Shown in pieces: positions 23,101 to 37,700 of a stretch of 64,000 bases of DNA (position 1 is the first letter of the stretch; each line of letters begins with the position of its first letter). This stretch comes from Rhizomys pruinosus (taxonomy: Eukaryota > Chordata > Mammalia > Rodentia > Spalacidae), in assembly GCA_009823505.1 (NCBI GenBank), contig VZQC01000348.1:273907-337906 (forward strand). Reading direction: 5' to 3'. Under the pieces are notes generated by a model. It ran no database searches, was not told where the DNA came from, and was given only the letters and a program-made list of their open reading frames with translations. The position numbers were made by a program, and so were the translations under genes.

Positions 23101-26100
23101 GTGATTCATACCAGATATCGCTTGGTGCACTCTTTGTTAATTGTATAATTCAAATTAGAGTTATATCACATAGGGATTATTAAAATAGACTTATCAATAG
23201 GGGAGCACTTAAAGAGTTTAAAACCATGAAAGAGCACGGAGAAACCTGAACAGAGAATTCTGGAAGTTCCAAAAATGACAAACAATCCAAAAAAATTAGA
23301 CTCGTGTGGTTTCCTTCTATACAACGGCCACAGCGCAGCGTGATGCTCACATTTCTTTCCAAAAGCAGCCCAGGAACAGGATACTAAAGAAGGCTCGCAG
23401 AAAGAGAGAGGGATGGTAAGATGTGTAACGTTTGTGCGAGTGGACGAGAGAAGAGATAAGGGTTGGACTAGAAATCATAAGAATATAATACACCAGGTAA
23501 CATTATGAGCTGAGTACATCCTGAGTAGATCCATTATCATGGGTCAGTATTTTGAAATAACGGGTATGCATCTATAATAACACAACTCGGTACTTTATTT
23601 GTGAGGAAGCTTAGAGGGAGTATTGTATCTCTGATATATGTAGTATATCAATATGATACTTGCAAAGAATTTGTCTCCAACTCTAAGGGTATGAAGTAGT
23701 CATAAATAAAAAAATTAAAAGCACAGGTGAACTAATCAATGAACTTTGGCATATGGTAAAATGTGATGGAAGCTCGAAGATATCATTGATTGCTGAAGTC
23801 TCTTGAAGTAGATACATCAGGATCCACTGTCTCCCACAGATATAAACAACGAAATGCGTATATTTAACAGAGTCAACCTGTGGATGGTAAGCCGTGACCT
23901 CAATTAATCACTTAGGGAATTTATTAAATGGACTAATTGTAATTCTGGGGACACTAGGTCAAGTGTTTGATCCTTGAAACAACTTGTGCTCTTTTATACA
24001 TGTATCAGTAGGCCAACTTAAGCTAAAATAATATTTTTACACACATCATAAGCCCTCAGTAGTGTTTGGTAGGCACAATGCCGTTTAATCCTAAGCATGC
24101 GGGATAATTTTTAAGGGCTTTAGGTGAAGAAGTAGAAATATGTTAAATTTGGTTGTAGAGGTTTTGGTGCTGGGTAAACATGTTATTCACCTTGAACTAT
24201 TGGGAATCATAAATGTTAATTGTCTTTTAAATATTAAATAATTTGTTATTCTCGGAAGGTATGGCCAAGATAGGAATAACTTTGTGTGTGTTGTGTGTTG
24301 TATATGTGTATTCTTATTCGCTCGCACAAGTCCTGTGTTCTCAACTAGAGGTGAGTTTTTCATGGTAGGAGGTCTTATTGGTGATGCTACAAAATATCAA
24401 CGGGCACAGAAACCTTTGTTATAATCATCAAAAGACCAAAAAAACAAAAAAATAAAAAGAAAAAAAAAAAGAAACATGGACATGTGTGATTCGCTAATTA
24501 AGCATGCTTTACAGATTTTAACTTGTAAGACATGATTAAAGGGGAATTAAAAAGTTTTAAATTTACTTCCCCAAATAAGTAGCGGAATGCAGTCAATTGA
24601 GATAAACCAGTTGCATAATATACGCATAAAGTATTATCATCAGGATCTCTTGGTGGCTTACGTATGTTATGGTATGATAATTGTTAATCCTATTCCAACA
24701 ACTTTAGAGAACAGAAAACACGCATAGAGTAATACATTTGAGAAATCTAAACACAAAAAGATGTGTTTAGAGGCATAAACACATAAAAACACGAGGCGAA
24801 GGATGCTGAAGGAATAATGGAAAGATATGGATAGCGCTACCGGATTACATAACCCTATATTTAGTGGGGATACTGGTTCACAAATATAGGGAAAAAAAAA
24901 AAAACATCGTTTCCTCACAAGAACGCGCATAATTGATCAATACATTTTTGTAAAGTACTGCTCTGTTGTTAGATGTAGTGACTTACAGCTCCTATAGGAG
25001 CGGGAATAGAACTTATTACAAATAGCGAGTAGCGCTAGATATTTGACGGTTAATTTGATTACCTTGTTGAATAAGACTCCTGTTTGTTACTTTATTCAGA
25101 TTTAATAATCATTGTATATCGACTAATTTTTCTAAAATTGCCTACTGACACACTCTATTCCTATCCAACCACCAGGAAATGCCTGGGAATTGTATAGCAG
25201 AGGTAGCGCTCTCGTAACCCATCTGAAGAAAATTTCAACAGATAACACGAGTGAACACTCAGACTGGCTCTTTAGTCAAACACGTTACTATCACTCGAAG
25301 CTCACGTTCTATTTGCTCGTGATATTTCTTAAATGTGCCGGTGAATTATTCATATGTTGTAATTTTATTGTAGAGTGGGGCCCCACAGTAAATCGGCAAT
25401 TGTGTGTGGTAACCTGTGTTTCGCTCACGATCATCTTAGGACATCGTAGTACAGACAATCCTCTTACCTGAACAAACTGTTTTTTCTCACTCTCCTTACT
25501 GTCATAGCTGGGACATAAATTAAAGACATAACATAGTTGTTGGTTCCACTTCTAGCTAGACTGGGGCTGGTCAAGTTGCCTCATTTCTTACATCTTGTAC
25601 CATTCCATGGCTCGGGATTTTGTCGGAGTCTATGAGGCTTGAGCCAAGTCACAGTGTGTGGCTTCATATTACAGGTAGCCTTGTTGGGCCTCCCGAAAAA
25701 CATGCTTCTTTGTAGTCATCACCATCATCTTTGTCTCTTAACCAACTCTAATTCCCATGGGTGGTAACACTTCTTCTCTTTTTATGCAAATTAAATCAGG
25801 CTTTATACCTGAGCACAACTTTAGGACGCTGTTATGGTTGTATCTCTTTAAATTTGGTACTGGATAGATATGAGGGCCTAGTATTCCATTTGGGGCTTTT
25901 GAGCATGTGAAAGGGATACTCTGAATGCAATCTATATATTTATGGCCAACAGTATATAGTTAATTAGTAGAAATGTGAGGATTCTTTGTATGTTTAATCT
26001 TTCAATATTCAGCTTGGCTGTTACACTCTCATAAGTATAAAATAGGTATTTAGTACAGGAAAGCAACTTCTGGATAGATACGTTCACTAATCTGGAAGTT

Positions 26101-29100
26101 TAGAGTCTGTTGATGCAGGAGGCGACGACTCGCTTAAAAGAATACGTGTGGATTTATGGCAATAAAATGACCACAGTAAGCCCCTCCATTAGACAACTAC
26201 AAATTGTTAAGATCTAATAAGGGACATTCCTATTGCCTAGTATAGAGTAAGAAGCAGTAGGAGTTGGGATTAACTATTCAGCCTCGGTGTACAGTCCTGA
26301 TGACCTGGATGGAAATTGCCTATGTTGTCACAGGTTAACCTTGTCGTGGCGGAACGCACCGGAGTTGTGAGCAATCAGCGCCGAAAACCTGAATTGATTT
26401 GTTGGGATACACTTCTATTGTGAAGTTGCCCTAAGTAGGTGATAATATCAACACGGCCTAATCGAGAAAGAAGTGGTGGAAATGTCGGGAGATGAGCTAC
26501 TTACCCTGTAAACGAGTCTCACTACTTAAGAGCCACCAGCTCAATTGTAGCCAAATTAGTAGAGGGTTCTCCTCATTTGCAGACCAGACAAGCAATCAGA
26601 CTTCTCACTTTTGTCAGTAGTCTAATGTTCTTTCCACGGGCACATCATCGACACATGGTGGGAAGAAATCAGTTCTGTAAGCTAGTCTAGTTGGTCACTT
26701 GTTCATAAAATAAGATACGATCACATAGAGTAGAATAGATTAGATATAATGCAATATATGCAGCATCACTAAGAAGGCACATGAGTGAGATAGATTAGAT
26801 CCAAGGTCAATATCTCGTTGAATTGTCACATTGGTATTATTATGTTTTATGAAGTTATCTATAAATGTGAGTATAGGATATGCTGTTATGGAAATGGTCA
26901 CAACAGTCTGTTGAATTAGTACTTGGGAGAAGTTAACTTAGATTATCGAGGGAATCCTATTTAGACTTATCTGGATGATTTTATAGAATTATTTACTAAA
27001 ACACGCGGAGAAACACCTTCTAATTTGTGTCCCTATTTAGCTCACCTTCAGGCTCTTTGGGTAGGTTATAATATCTGTCCACACGAGAGCAGATGCCACA
27101 CTGTGGATGTCCTAGGCTGGTTGATGAGCATCCTCCTGTGTGGTTAGGCCGTGTAGAATATGTTTGGTGAATTAAGCAATCCAGACTCTAACAATTTAAA
27201 CGTATACTTAAGTTATATATAGTGCATATGTATGTGGCTTTTTTAATTAGCCACGAGAGAACACTTATACACGCTAGGTGGAGTTGTTTGTGTGGGATTG
27301 TTAGCTCATTACCTCTATCCCCAACGCTGATCTTCGCTGTCCTTCACTCGCCTCAATTCACCGTCCACTTTAGCCTCTCGGCCAATTAAATCTAAGCTCT
27401 TTATCCATATTTATGTATACTTTTTTTATTTTTCAGCCCCTTCATTCACTGCATTTTTATCATTTCGCCTTTCGGCCTCATCCTCCCGAATGTTGCACCT
27501 TTACTGTCCTGACCTGCCTTACTATTATTTCTCGAGATAAGGATTTCAATCAAGGTGTGATAGCAACCTTTTGCGCACTAGTATCTGAAAAACACAAGCA
27601 CCAATAAAGGGGGAAACAAATCCTTTGAAACACAAGAACCAATGAGTTCTGAGAATTAAATGAATTCAATCATGATGCAACAGAGAGGAAAATTAAAGAC
27701 TTGTTTTTTGCGCTCTCTTCTCTCATGCTATATCTGATCGTGCGCGTGCGGCCTCACACGTTCTACTTCTACGATCAAGAAATGGGTCTCCTCTTATCGC
27801 AGCAACATACCAGAATGAGACTATACGTGATGATGTGATGTTGTATGGATTCATGATATTTGAGAATCGAGGCTTGTCAGAGGAAAGCAGTGAGAATTGA
27901 GGAGTGAGAGATTGTAAACTCACATATATGATAAGAGTTGTATCAATCATAGTTTCAGTATTCGCATATTATTGGTACAGTTGATGGACATCTAAGGTTG
28001 TTTTCATTTCCTGGCTATTTCGTGAAAAGGTACAGAATCCTATTCAGATGTATTAGACAATTCAATCGAAGCTAAGTTGTGTCTCCTCGACAAGTCAAAG
28101 CTACTCGGCAACTGGAACTTATGGGAAACGATGAGGTTGATAGATCATACCAGTAGGTATAAATCTGGACATATGATGAACTAATTGCGAAATTTGGGGT
28201 GGGTTTTTTACTATAATATTGGTTAATGATGAAATATTTCATTTTATTGTCATTATTGCTTTTAATAATTTCGTGGCCTCTATACTTTTAAACTGAATGT
28301 TATAAGCCCTATTCGTTATGATATTGTTTCAATGCTTGATTATAGTTGTTGATGTAGTACTCCATTATATATCATAATAAATGCAGCACACACTCATATA
28401 TTTATTTTCTTTATAAATATTTGTATGGGCATCAACGTGGTGTTAATTCAGTCTTGATGATTAATCTATAGAAATACTCATCTAGAGCTCCGTATATGTC
28501 CTTTATAATGATTCTTTGTTTAGATACTCCTTTTACCATAATATTAGTAACTAACCATATGTAGTATAAAAATAAAGAAGGATTCCAGTATTCATCTCTA
28601 ATCTATCTGTGTTATAAAATTTGTTGAGAATCACGTCTACAAGTAATATTTTCCTTTATGGATATATTTAATGTTATAGTTTTGAATTTAAGGAGTATTA
28701 CTTTTCTAGCCCAAGAAATAAACTACTGGCTCTTGTTTATGTATTCAAGTCTGCATTTCTTCTCGGTGATTTTTCTCTATATCTGTGATCGGGTCTTCAT
28801 TCACATAATTTGTATACTCTGAGATCTCAGCAAATACAAACAGTTTATTATTACAGATATATTACTTTTTAATTGTAGGACTGCCACCAGACTCCTTTGA
28901 CCTAAGTGGTAAGGATTCTATGTAAATGCATCTGAGATTATTCATACAATGACACAGAGGTCAGAAAAGGGATGGTATACCGGTGAGTCCTTTCGGCCCT
29001 TTGTGAAGTGAGAATGAAAACGTGAATTCACTCCAAAGATGAGATTTATAGTAATGTACTTTTGAATGGTAGAGTTACTAGCGAATGTCTTACTTGAGAA

Positions 29101-32100
29101 GCACACAATATAATTGGTGTCGTACACTGCAAAGATGGTTACCAAGCCCAGTAAGTATTTATACTACTTCACTATACGGATAATTTCGAAAATTGGGACG
29201 TACAAGGTAATCGAACATAGAATATGTTCCTTACTCTGAGTACTTGTCCGAGAGCCTTTAATAAACCTAAACTAGGTAAGCCACTTATTTGTAAGGTGAA
29301 ATCTAGTGACTCTTGTTCGCGTCGTACGTATGTGTGCATTTGTTTATGCGTTTTGTTTTATGTTCATTTAAATGGTTGTTCAACACGATCTCTGTAAAGG
29401 TCTAAGCATCAATAATAAATGAAGATAATCAACAGTGGGATGAGATAATGGAGTTCAGAGAGAATGCATTAAATACATTCAATTTAGGATGATATCTTAG
29501 TGCATTATACAGCTATTCAGAAAATATCTATGAGAGGTTAATTTATTTTGGGCACGATTGCGTTAACTGAGAGCCTTTTCCAGGGCAAGTGTCGGCAAAT
29601 GATTTTCTCTTGGTAGGTGGCACTGATGTAATTAAATTCTCCTAACTCTTCCAAATTCCAAACTATTTCTAGGAGTTTTAATTTTTTCGTCTGGGGAGGA
29701 TTTATCTGAGCGGTGGCACTGCAGGCACTTCTCAGTTATTACTTGTCCTATTCAGGCTGGGTTTTTGGGTTAATACTCGTGTGCTAGTTAATCTTACGTG
29801 GGTAGGCAGTGTTGTGGTTGTATTCTCATCGTTGTACGTATATTCACTGAGGCTCGAGTCAGATGTCATTGGTAACGACTTTTATTGGCGCATTGAAACT
29901 CAGGAGTATGTCATAAGGAACTGATGTCTTGATCTGCGTCGCTCTCTCTCTGAGTGTATAAAGTCATCGTTAGCGATTTGCTTTAGTCGAACCAGTGGTC
30001 CCTTATAACCGGATGATCTATAGCAATTCAATCGAGAAAGCAACTGGGTATACAACTGGCTAAAGAGGTGAGACTAAGAAATATTAATGGTAGACTTTTA
30101 TTGTGACACAGGTTCTCACTTCTTCGTTGAAACCTGTTTTTGTTTGGTTGCCATTCTTGTTGCAATACTCCAATGTTTGAAGACAGTCGCATAGCTTTAC
30201 ACGGTCATTGCTCTGGTCTGACGCTGTATTTATGTACCTTTCTCTCATTACGTCTCCTAGAGCATCATTGCTCATTCTTTACCTCGATGTGAGATAAGTG
30301 TCCTGTGTTTTTGGTTAATGGATGGCCGAGAGTTCAGGGAAGCGCAGGGGCTTTTATGTATCAGCTGGTCTCTATATTTTGTCACTCTTCGCTCTCTAAT
30401 GTTACTGTAGGGCTAAACAGTCCCTTGGTCTCTCTACTAACGCATAGTGTATCTCTCCTAGAATTTGAACAGTCCTATATGTATCCATTCCAATCTATAG
30501 TGGCTTGGTCGGCTGGGCTATAGCACCACTAAGTTTCCCCTGGGGAACGGGCTGGGAGAATCCTAGCACACGCCATCTTGTCGTTCAATAACGCTACTTT
30601 GGTGTCGTACAGACATTGGCACAGAAGCCCACCCGGTCACGCGCTAGTCAGGTTGTTCAAGTGGCTCTGACTTACAGTATCCCAAAGGGAAGGACAGAGA
30701 GGACTAGAGGAGTTTGAGGCTCCCTCTTGGGGTTACACGTTAAAGTAGGCTCAGAGGCAATAGTAAGTGGAGGACCCTCATAATGGCGAGGGATACAAGA
30801 AACGAAGGGGGCGATGTTTGCAATGGCAGCACCTCACCCTGATCTCGAAGAGGGCCTAAGGTACCTATGTGACCAATTCAATGAGTGATGCGAGTGGAAA
30901 AACTATGAGGCGGGAGTGCTTTGATCTTGAGTGGAGTAGTGGGCCATGTGGAGTCATGGCTCTGCAAATCAGTCTTTACGTAAGAGTAGGGATGTCAAAC
31001 GGATCAAACACTAAGAAATAGCAAGAGGTGCGCTTGATCTCCACATTTGGAAGAGTTCAGGTGGTTTTGAGGATCCGGATTGGATAAACAATTACTAGAT
31101 TGGATGGAATGTATTTCCACTAAGACTGAAAGACGCTAGGCTGACTTACTCGTGAGAAAGAAGGCACTCATGGTGAATTCACCTTGTGGATTATGTGAGG
31201 TCGCCGTGAATATAATTGAAAATGAGCGTAAGAAGTAAGGAGAACGTAAGGAGGAGAATTGTTGATGACACTTATATTTGCCACCACGCATGTCCAGACT
31301 ATCATCTCGCAGAGTGGACAATTAAGTCAATCAGAGAGAGAACTATAAACAAGAAAGCAATGGAAGCTCAGAACTGCCTGAGTCATACTGATACTAGACT
31401 ATAACACTGTGAGTGACTCTGCTGAATTGTTGTTCGGTTGTTAGTGTAAGAGGATTAATAACAGGAAAGAGCAAGAGAACACACGAGTGTGTACTGCGAA
31501 TAGATATTTATATGGGGCTGCTACGCACTTTACTAACGCACAACCAGTGTATGATCTGGCAGATTGCCTTATTGGGAGTGATCTCCAGCTCAATTAAACG
31601 ATTGTTGTGAGGATGTAGAAAATCTATAGGCAGAGGTAGGAATGGAGGTGTTCACTATACACTTGGAAGATTAACTTCCGCTACGAGTCTCATTGGGGGA
31701 AGTGACTCACACCATCTAATTTGTAGTTATAATTTAGATAAACATGAAGACTCTCATAGAAACTTGTGGAGTAGATGTTGGTCGTGCACATTATCTCTCT
31801 TTAAGGAGTATAATTTATTCAGCACTGACATGTGAATAGGTAGTATGTTCGATCTCGAGGAGATAGAGATACATTGTTTCTCTATTTCATTAGTGAGTGG
31901 TTCAATAGACATATTGCTTGTGTCTTTATCTGGGGACATGAAACTAAGTAGTCGTTCCAAGGCCATCTGCGCAGGCTAATAAACATATGTTATATCATTA
32001 CATTATTGTGGAGACAATACCCTATTTGAAATTTAGGCTTAAGAACCTAAACATCTCTAAGAAAAAGACGCTAAAAAAAGATAAAACAAAAATACTAAAT

Positions 32101-33300
32101 AGACTATTAGATAAGTATGTGCATTATGGGATATATTTCGCTCATTTCTATATTGTGAGTCTTTGTTGTCATAGACAAGATGGATAGAATCACGGCAAAA
32201 AACACTCTACCCAACCCGTGAATATCTATTTAACTCAGGGAAATCTTTAATTTTTATATAACCGCCATTTGCTCCTCATGGCTTTATCCCTATACATGAG
32301 AACTAAAGGAAAAGATAAAGTAAATGTTCAGATGTATACTATGAATCAGAATATAAGACATTTCAAGGTGTAGAACCTCAGGAAAAGACCCCCTAAACTG
32401 GTATGGAGCCGAGATTAATTTAATAGGAAAAAAAAAAACTACTCCTTCTGTGTTTTGAGACAACGAGCTCCTGAGAATATCGTCGATACAATGAGAGATA
32501 AACTAGTTCTCTGGCATATGTTATTCACTCTATCAATCGCAGCTCTTGGTGCATAGCTTTTTGGATAAAGGTTGTCAGAAGTGCCTCATGTCATCGCTCA
32601 TGGGGTGTTATGGGGGAGAAATAGAACAATCATACAAGCTTTACACTACGTCGTGAAGTTGAATACTAAAAATACTGATCCTGACAAAGAGGGCCAAAGT
32701 GTCAATTGAAGGAATAATGTCATGGCTGGTGTTATGGGAGCAACCAACTGCTTTATTATTAGATTTAAGGTTCACTCCATAGGAGGAGAATTTAAAATGC
32801 TGGCTAGTGTTCATTGAAATATTAATCTGGGTGGATACAAAGTCTCCGAGTAGGAGTATGAAAAATTCTAAGAAGAAGCCTCGAGGTGGATACCAGTAAG
32901 TTTAGTGAGATAAATACGGGGATGCTCTTTTCAACTCAAGGAATGCGAGGCAATTCTTTTCTCAACTTTAGGAAATTAAATTTTCTATGTCTTTCTGATA
33001 ACCATAGATATATTTGTTTGTCTTTACATTCCTACATGGACATCTATTGAAAGTTCCTCTCTATTAGTGAAATCATGCTGTGCTATGATAATGATATAGA
33101 AGTTGGACAGAGAGAAGTATGCAATAACACCAACACGGGGCCTTCAATAAGGCAGTTGAGTCAGGTGAACACATGAGTTGTTTGAATAATACTGTCAATT
33201 AGCAGTAAATATAAGAATATGAACATAGTGAGTCTAACTTTCTCTTAGGCAATCTAGAGTTTAATGGGATCATCGCTGGAGAAAAGACTGGTTGTGCAAG
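17171..33300 (+). other. Insertion-riddled forward copy of about 54.4-64.0 kb
   Basis: Ordered anchors (noisy -> clean): 17,600 -> 54,748; 17,935 -> 54,930; 18,510 -> 55,300; 19,630 -> 56,035; 20,590 -> 56,790; 22,180 -> 57,710; 23,215 -> 58,385; 25,690 -> 59,715; 27,945 -> 60,910; 28,925 -> 61,480; 30,500 -> 62,325; 32,731-32,786 -> 63,613-63,668 (56 identical bases); 33,265 -> 63,957. Between anchors, short matching words are separated by extra bases, stretching the copy about 1.3-1.9-fold. It has no genuine coding content. The small ORFs here are chance products. Confidence 0.85.
18600..18740 (+). mobile_element. B1 SINE, noisy copy of the one at 55,357
   Basis: Recognisable B1 words ('gtggaacacacctttaatcc', 'gagtttcaatgccagcctgg', 'ccaggccagctgg') with inserted bases. 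Same mismatch pattern as the clean copy ('ttcaatgccagcctgg'). Confidence 0.8.
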
Positions 33301-34700
33301 CGCACGCTGAATACACGGTGAGATGTAGGGATGTGGCGCACAAGATAAGAAGCTGGTGAGAAGTTATATGCTATATTCTTGCTTACGCTGAGCCTATATG
33401 GAGTGATGGTGAGTTTTATGTCGCTTGTCTTCTTCCAGCTCAACACTTATATATATAGGATCTTTTGGTTTTATTTCGCATAACGCCGAGAGTGTCCTCC
33501 AGTTTCGACGATGCCTCTAGGGCATGATCTACACGCTCTCTTATTAATGGCTGGAAGACTGAGTGCCTCTTCGAGGCTTTCCATCCTGGCTATTAGACCA
33601 TCGTATGTCTTGGCGCAAGAACAGGCGGCGCGTCACGTTTCATCTACAGTGATATGGTTCTCTGGTTAGTTGGTAAAGTAAACCCATCCATGCTCAGGCA
33701 AGTAACCTTAATTAAACTCCTTGAGTCACAACAGAGGACATGAAACGAGGAGGGCAGTGTTAAATGAACGTTAGACAACAGGTTGACATGCTAGTTTGTA
33801 GAGTTAGGTTTCTATTAGTGAGAGGAGATATCCTTCAAGGAATACATACAACGGACGTGCAGAGGAGCCGGAAAGGTTGACCAGTCACGACGATGATGGA
33901 CCAATCTCTTTCCTTCCCACTCCGCCTAATCCTCTCGAGAGGAATGGCCCACACGGTGTCTTATTCCTTCTTCACATCAGATATCCCTGGGCTCTCTCAT
34001 AAGTGATCTCCTCTTCGTTTCCGCTCACTCAGCTACACGGGGTTGAGCTATTTTACTAGTGTTATATGAGAGATTACTTTGGCCTCTTGGGTAGCATCTG
34101 GATTCGGAGAATTTATTGTTCTAAACTAGGCATAGAGAGACCAACATAGCAGATAATAAAATCGAAACATCTGACACATAAAGAGCATTCAGCAACCAAC
34201 CACATTCAGGGACACTGTCCAGCATACTGCCTATTATATAGCGCAAAGCTGAGCTCCGCGAATGGCCCATCAGAAGCATCACGAGGGCTACGCGCCAAGC
34301 GCATAAGGATGTTGACCATAGAAAGAGGAGGCACAAGTACCTGGGCCATAGAACGCTAGTTAGGAGAGCATATAGGAAGGCGACGGTTGCAGAATGGTGG
34401 GGTCCCGTGGATGGGTCTCTCAGAGTATGTATGGCGTACCTAAGAGTGCCAGTATCACATCACGAAACTCAAGTTTCCTCAGGGAAAGCAATTTGTATTT
34501 GAGAAGAAAAGGGGGCAGGAAAAACATGTCATAAGAGGGCAGGTGCAAACGGTGAGTGAGCAGTTCACTTACTGGTAAATGAATTCTACAAGATCCTGAG
34601 ACCTTGTCCTTATGAAACTACAGTATTTATTTCAGCATGCAAAAAACCCGCTAATAGGGACACGTCGGTCAGACAGGCTTAACCGGCTAGCTAGCTGCTT
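33301..34700. other. Apex region of the fold-back (unalignable)
   Basis: Forward matching to 63.95 kb ends just before this, and reverse-complement matching to about 63.93 kb begins just after it (near 34,795). It therefore should represent DNA just beyond the window end, read out and back, with the turn estimated near 34.0 kb. I cannot see the internal palindrome by eye because of noise. Confidence 0.55.
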
Positions 34701-37700
34701 CGGAGTAAACACTGCATTGCAAGTGGCCTTTCCAACTTTGGACACTTTACGATAAGCTATTTCAAGATCGGCATAGCTCATATGGCAGGCCGATGCAATA
34801 TGCATGTCACTGATATGTATTAGTGGGTCGCTGACTAGTATTTGAACGGTTTACAAATCACAGCTTTCTAGTATCTCAGGTATACTGAAAGCAAGCATTA
34901 TCAATGGTCTGGCTATATATATGAATACATGTATACTGCTGTCGCACCGCTAAGTAGTTGAATATATATAACTATATAAACTTGAAAAAACTTACAATAT
35001 AGATATATATATCGCAAAAGAACTCTAGCAACTATTACTTCGATAGTTCGACAGTTTGGGATCTTGAGAGCAATATTATGCTCAATAAATTTGTATACAA
35101 TGAGGAAAATAATGCTCTAAAATTGTTATTTTATTTATTTTTTTTTTTTTTTTTTAAAAAATTTAAAAGAAGATTGAAAACACGTGCTATACATATGTCA
35201 CAATTTGACAAAACTACTGGTAACGCAATGCCCATATATAATAAAATGTTTTTTAATATACTAAATATAGATGATCAGACCAGAACACTATTTTTTCTGA
35301 GGATGTACTTTTAAAAGTCTCATGATTTCCCTTGGAAATGAAAACATTGTGGCAAAATATGCTTATGATATTTTGTAAACGATTTAGTAACATAAGAGTT
35401 CACTCTTGTTCACAGAATCACATCAACTGGTAGATAAATTATCAAAAGACATCCAGCATTATCCTAATATCAAGATGGAATGATGATTTGTGCTTTACAG
35501 GTCATAAAATATAACAGTGGTTCTATTTAACTTTATCATATTACACCACTAAAGACTTGTGGTCCTATAAATCTAATGAAAATTTATCATTATGTAATGT
35601 GTTATGAAGTAATTAATGAAAAATACCTCAAAACACTTAGCAGATAATTTACCGCAAGTATATAGTTATACCCTATTCAAGGAAATATAGTTGTGTTAGA
35701 GACAGTATATATCTAACAGAGATAGAAAGAATGTGAACTATGTGCTCTGACATGAATAAACCAGCAGTTATTTAGACACGACATCATGTAATTTCAAATT
35801 CGCTAACATTAGACACTTTTTCTGGCCTATAAAAGAAAGCTTAGAAGTTATTTGTCAATAATCTTTCCCATGTGAGATATCTCTTTATTATAGATAATTT
35901 TGCAATCTTCAGTTAAACTTACACAAGAGCTCGGTGTTGGCTTAAACAGGAATTCATGTTTGTAATTTAAAGTCTTAAATTATTTTCCTCCTCCGTGATA
36001 GATAACCATCGCTAACTTTACACAGAATTCGTTCTGGACTACTTTAACATGAAATGCTCTAGCACTTATGCTATCCTTAGGTGATGTTACACGTTGGAGA
36101 ATTTTCTAGATATTTTCTATGTAGCACATGGAGGTCTTCTTGAGTGAGATTTGTGCTCATCCATGCTGGAGCTGCCTAGTATGATATACATCTATTCAAG
36201 AAGAGATAATTTTTTTTCACTTTTTTTCTCGTCTTGTCATGAGGACTAGAAATATAATGCGGATAGTATATCTTTAACACCTCTTCTTTAAAAAATTCTA
36301 TCTAATATTCTAAGCCTCCAACGCACTATGGGCATTAATAATAGGTTCTTCTCCATCAGTGAGAGGTAACATTACTATCATAAGGCAGTTGACCAGATTA
36401 TGTGTTAAGTAAAACTTTTTATGGCAGAGGTTTTGGTTTTTGTTTTGTATTTGGAGGGAGGTACCTCATCTGCATTCGCCAGACATGGCTATACGAAAAC
36501 AATTGCGATCTTAATAAACACACAGAATAGATTACTCTCCAGAATATCTACTAATTCTAGACAATTTAACATGGGGTCTTACTCCTCTTCTGAATATGTT
36601 ATCTGTAGGTATTTTCTATATTAGGCGTTGTTTGTTCCATTGAGAGAAGGGTCTCCTGGGCCGGGCCAGCGGATGCTTGCTCTCTGGACATCACTCATGT
36701 AGATTCGCATAGGGGATAGGTCGTGTGAATATATATCACACAAAGGATCAAACTGCAAGCATCCTGGCTCTAGACGCGTCTTGAAATAGGTTGAGAGGTC
36801 TCTGGTGGAGGCATGTTGTCGCAATCTTGTAACAACACTCCCACAGTTCTTCAAAATCTAAATCTTCATTCTCTAATAATTGATATGTTTATGTATAATA
36901 AAATGTCGCTTGCAATGTGTGTCCTTATGTGGGTTTTATTTGAGAGAAGTTCACCTGTCGAAGTTTTGGGAGAGAAACTTTTCCCAGGTAACGCTTAGCA
37001 CGGTTCCTCGCTTGGCACACAATTCCCTACTGTCTCTCACATGTCTCTCCAATTTGGGTCACCCAAGCAGTCTAGCGGACACTAAAATTTGTGAACGGAG
37101 AACACTCTGCCACTTCTTCCACATGGTATTCACGACAACATTGTTTTATCTCCGGTGTCAGGGCTTCTTGTTTAGCGGTCTCCCTACCAAGGAACTGAGC
37201 CTCGAGACGCATTGACGCGTCTGCAAAATAGAGTGACCTTGTCAATAGGTCAGGACTCTAGATTGCTAGCTCATTGCTTGTAGCATATCTAGTATTGCTC
37301 GCGACTAGGCTAAAAGTTGGAACCAGACTCGGGATCGTATTAGGATTGCACCAATACCCTCTTCATGGTGTGGAGATAATTCCTACCTAATTACTTCGAG
37401 TGGGATACACACAACCGTGACAGTGATCTTCAGGATAGGTGCATAGACCGAGACACCTCTTTGTGGTCACCAACCTTCTTTGTGGTCAACCACTCGGTGT
37501 CGTTAGATGCAGCACCGCGACACCTTGCAGGTCCTATCAATGCAAATGCCTGAATACCCACACGTTCAGTCTCCCTGTGACTCTCACTACCTAGGGTGTT
37601 ACCGAAGAAAAGATAATCCCAACAAGCAGCTACTCTCTCACCCAAAACAGCACCTCGCCAGCATAACACCAATCAACTATGATCGCACGTTGGCACAACT

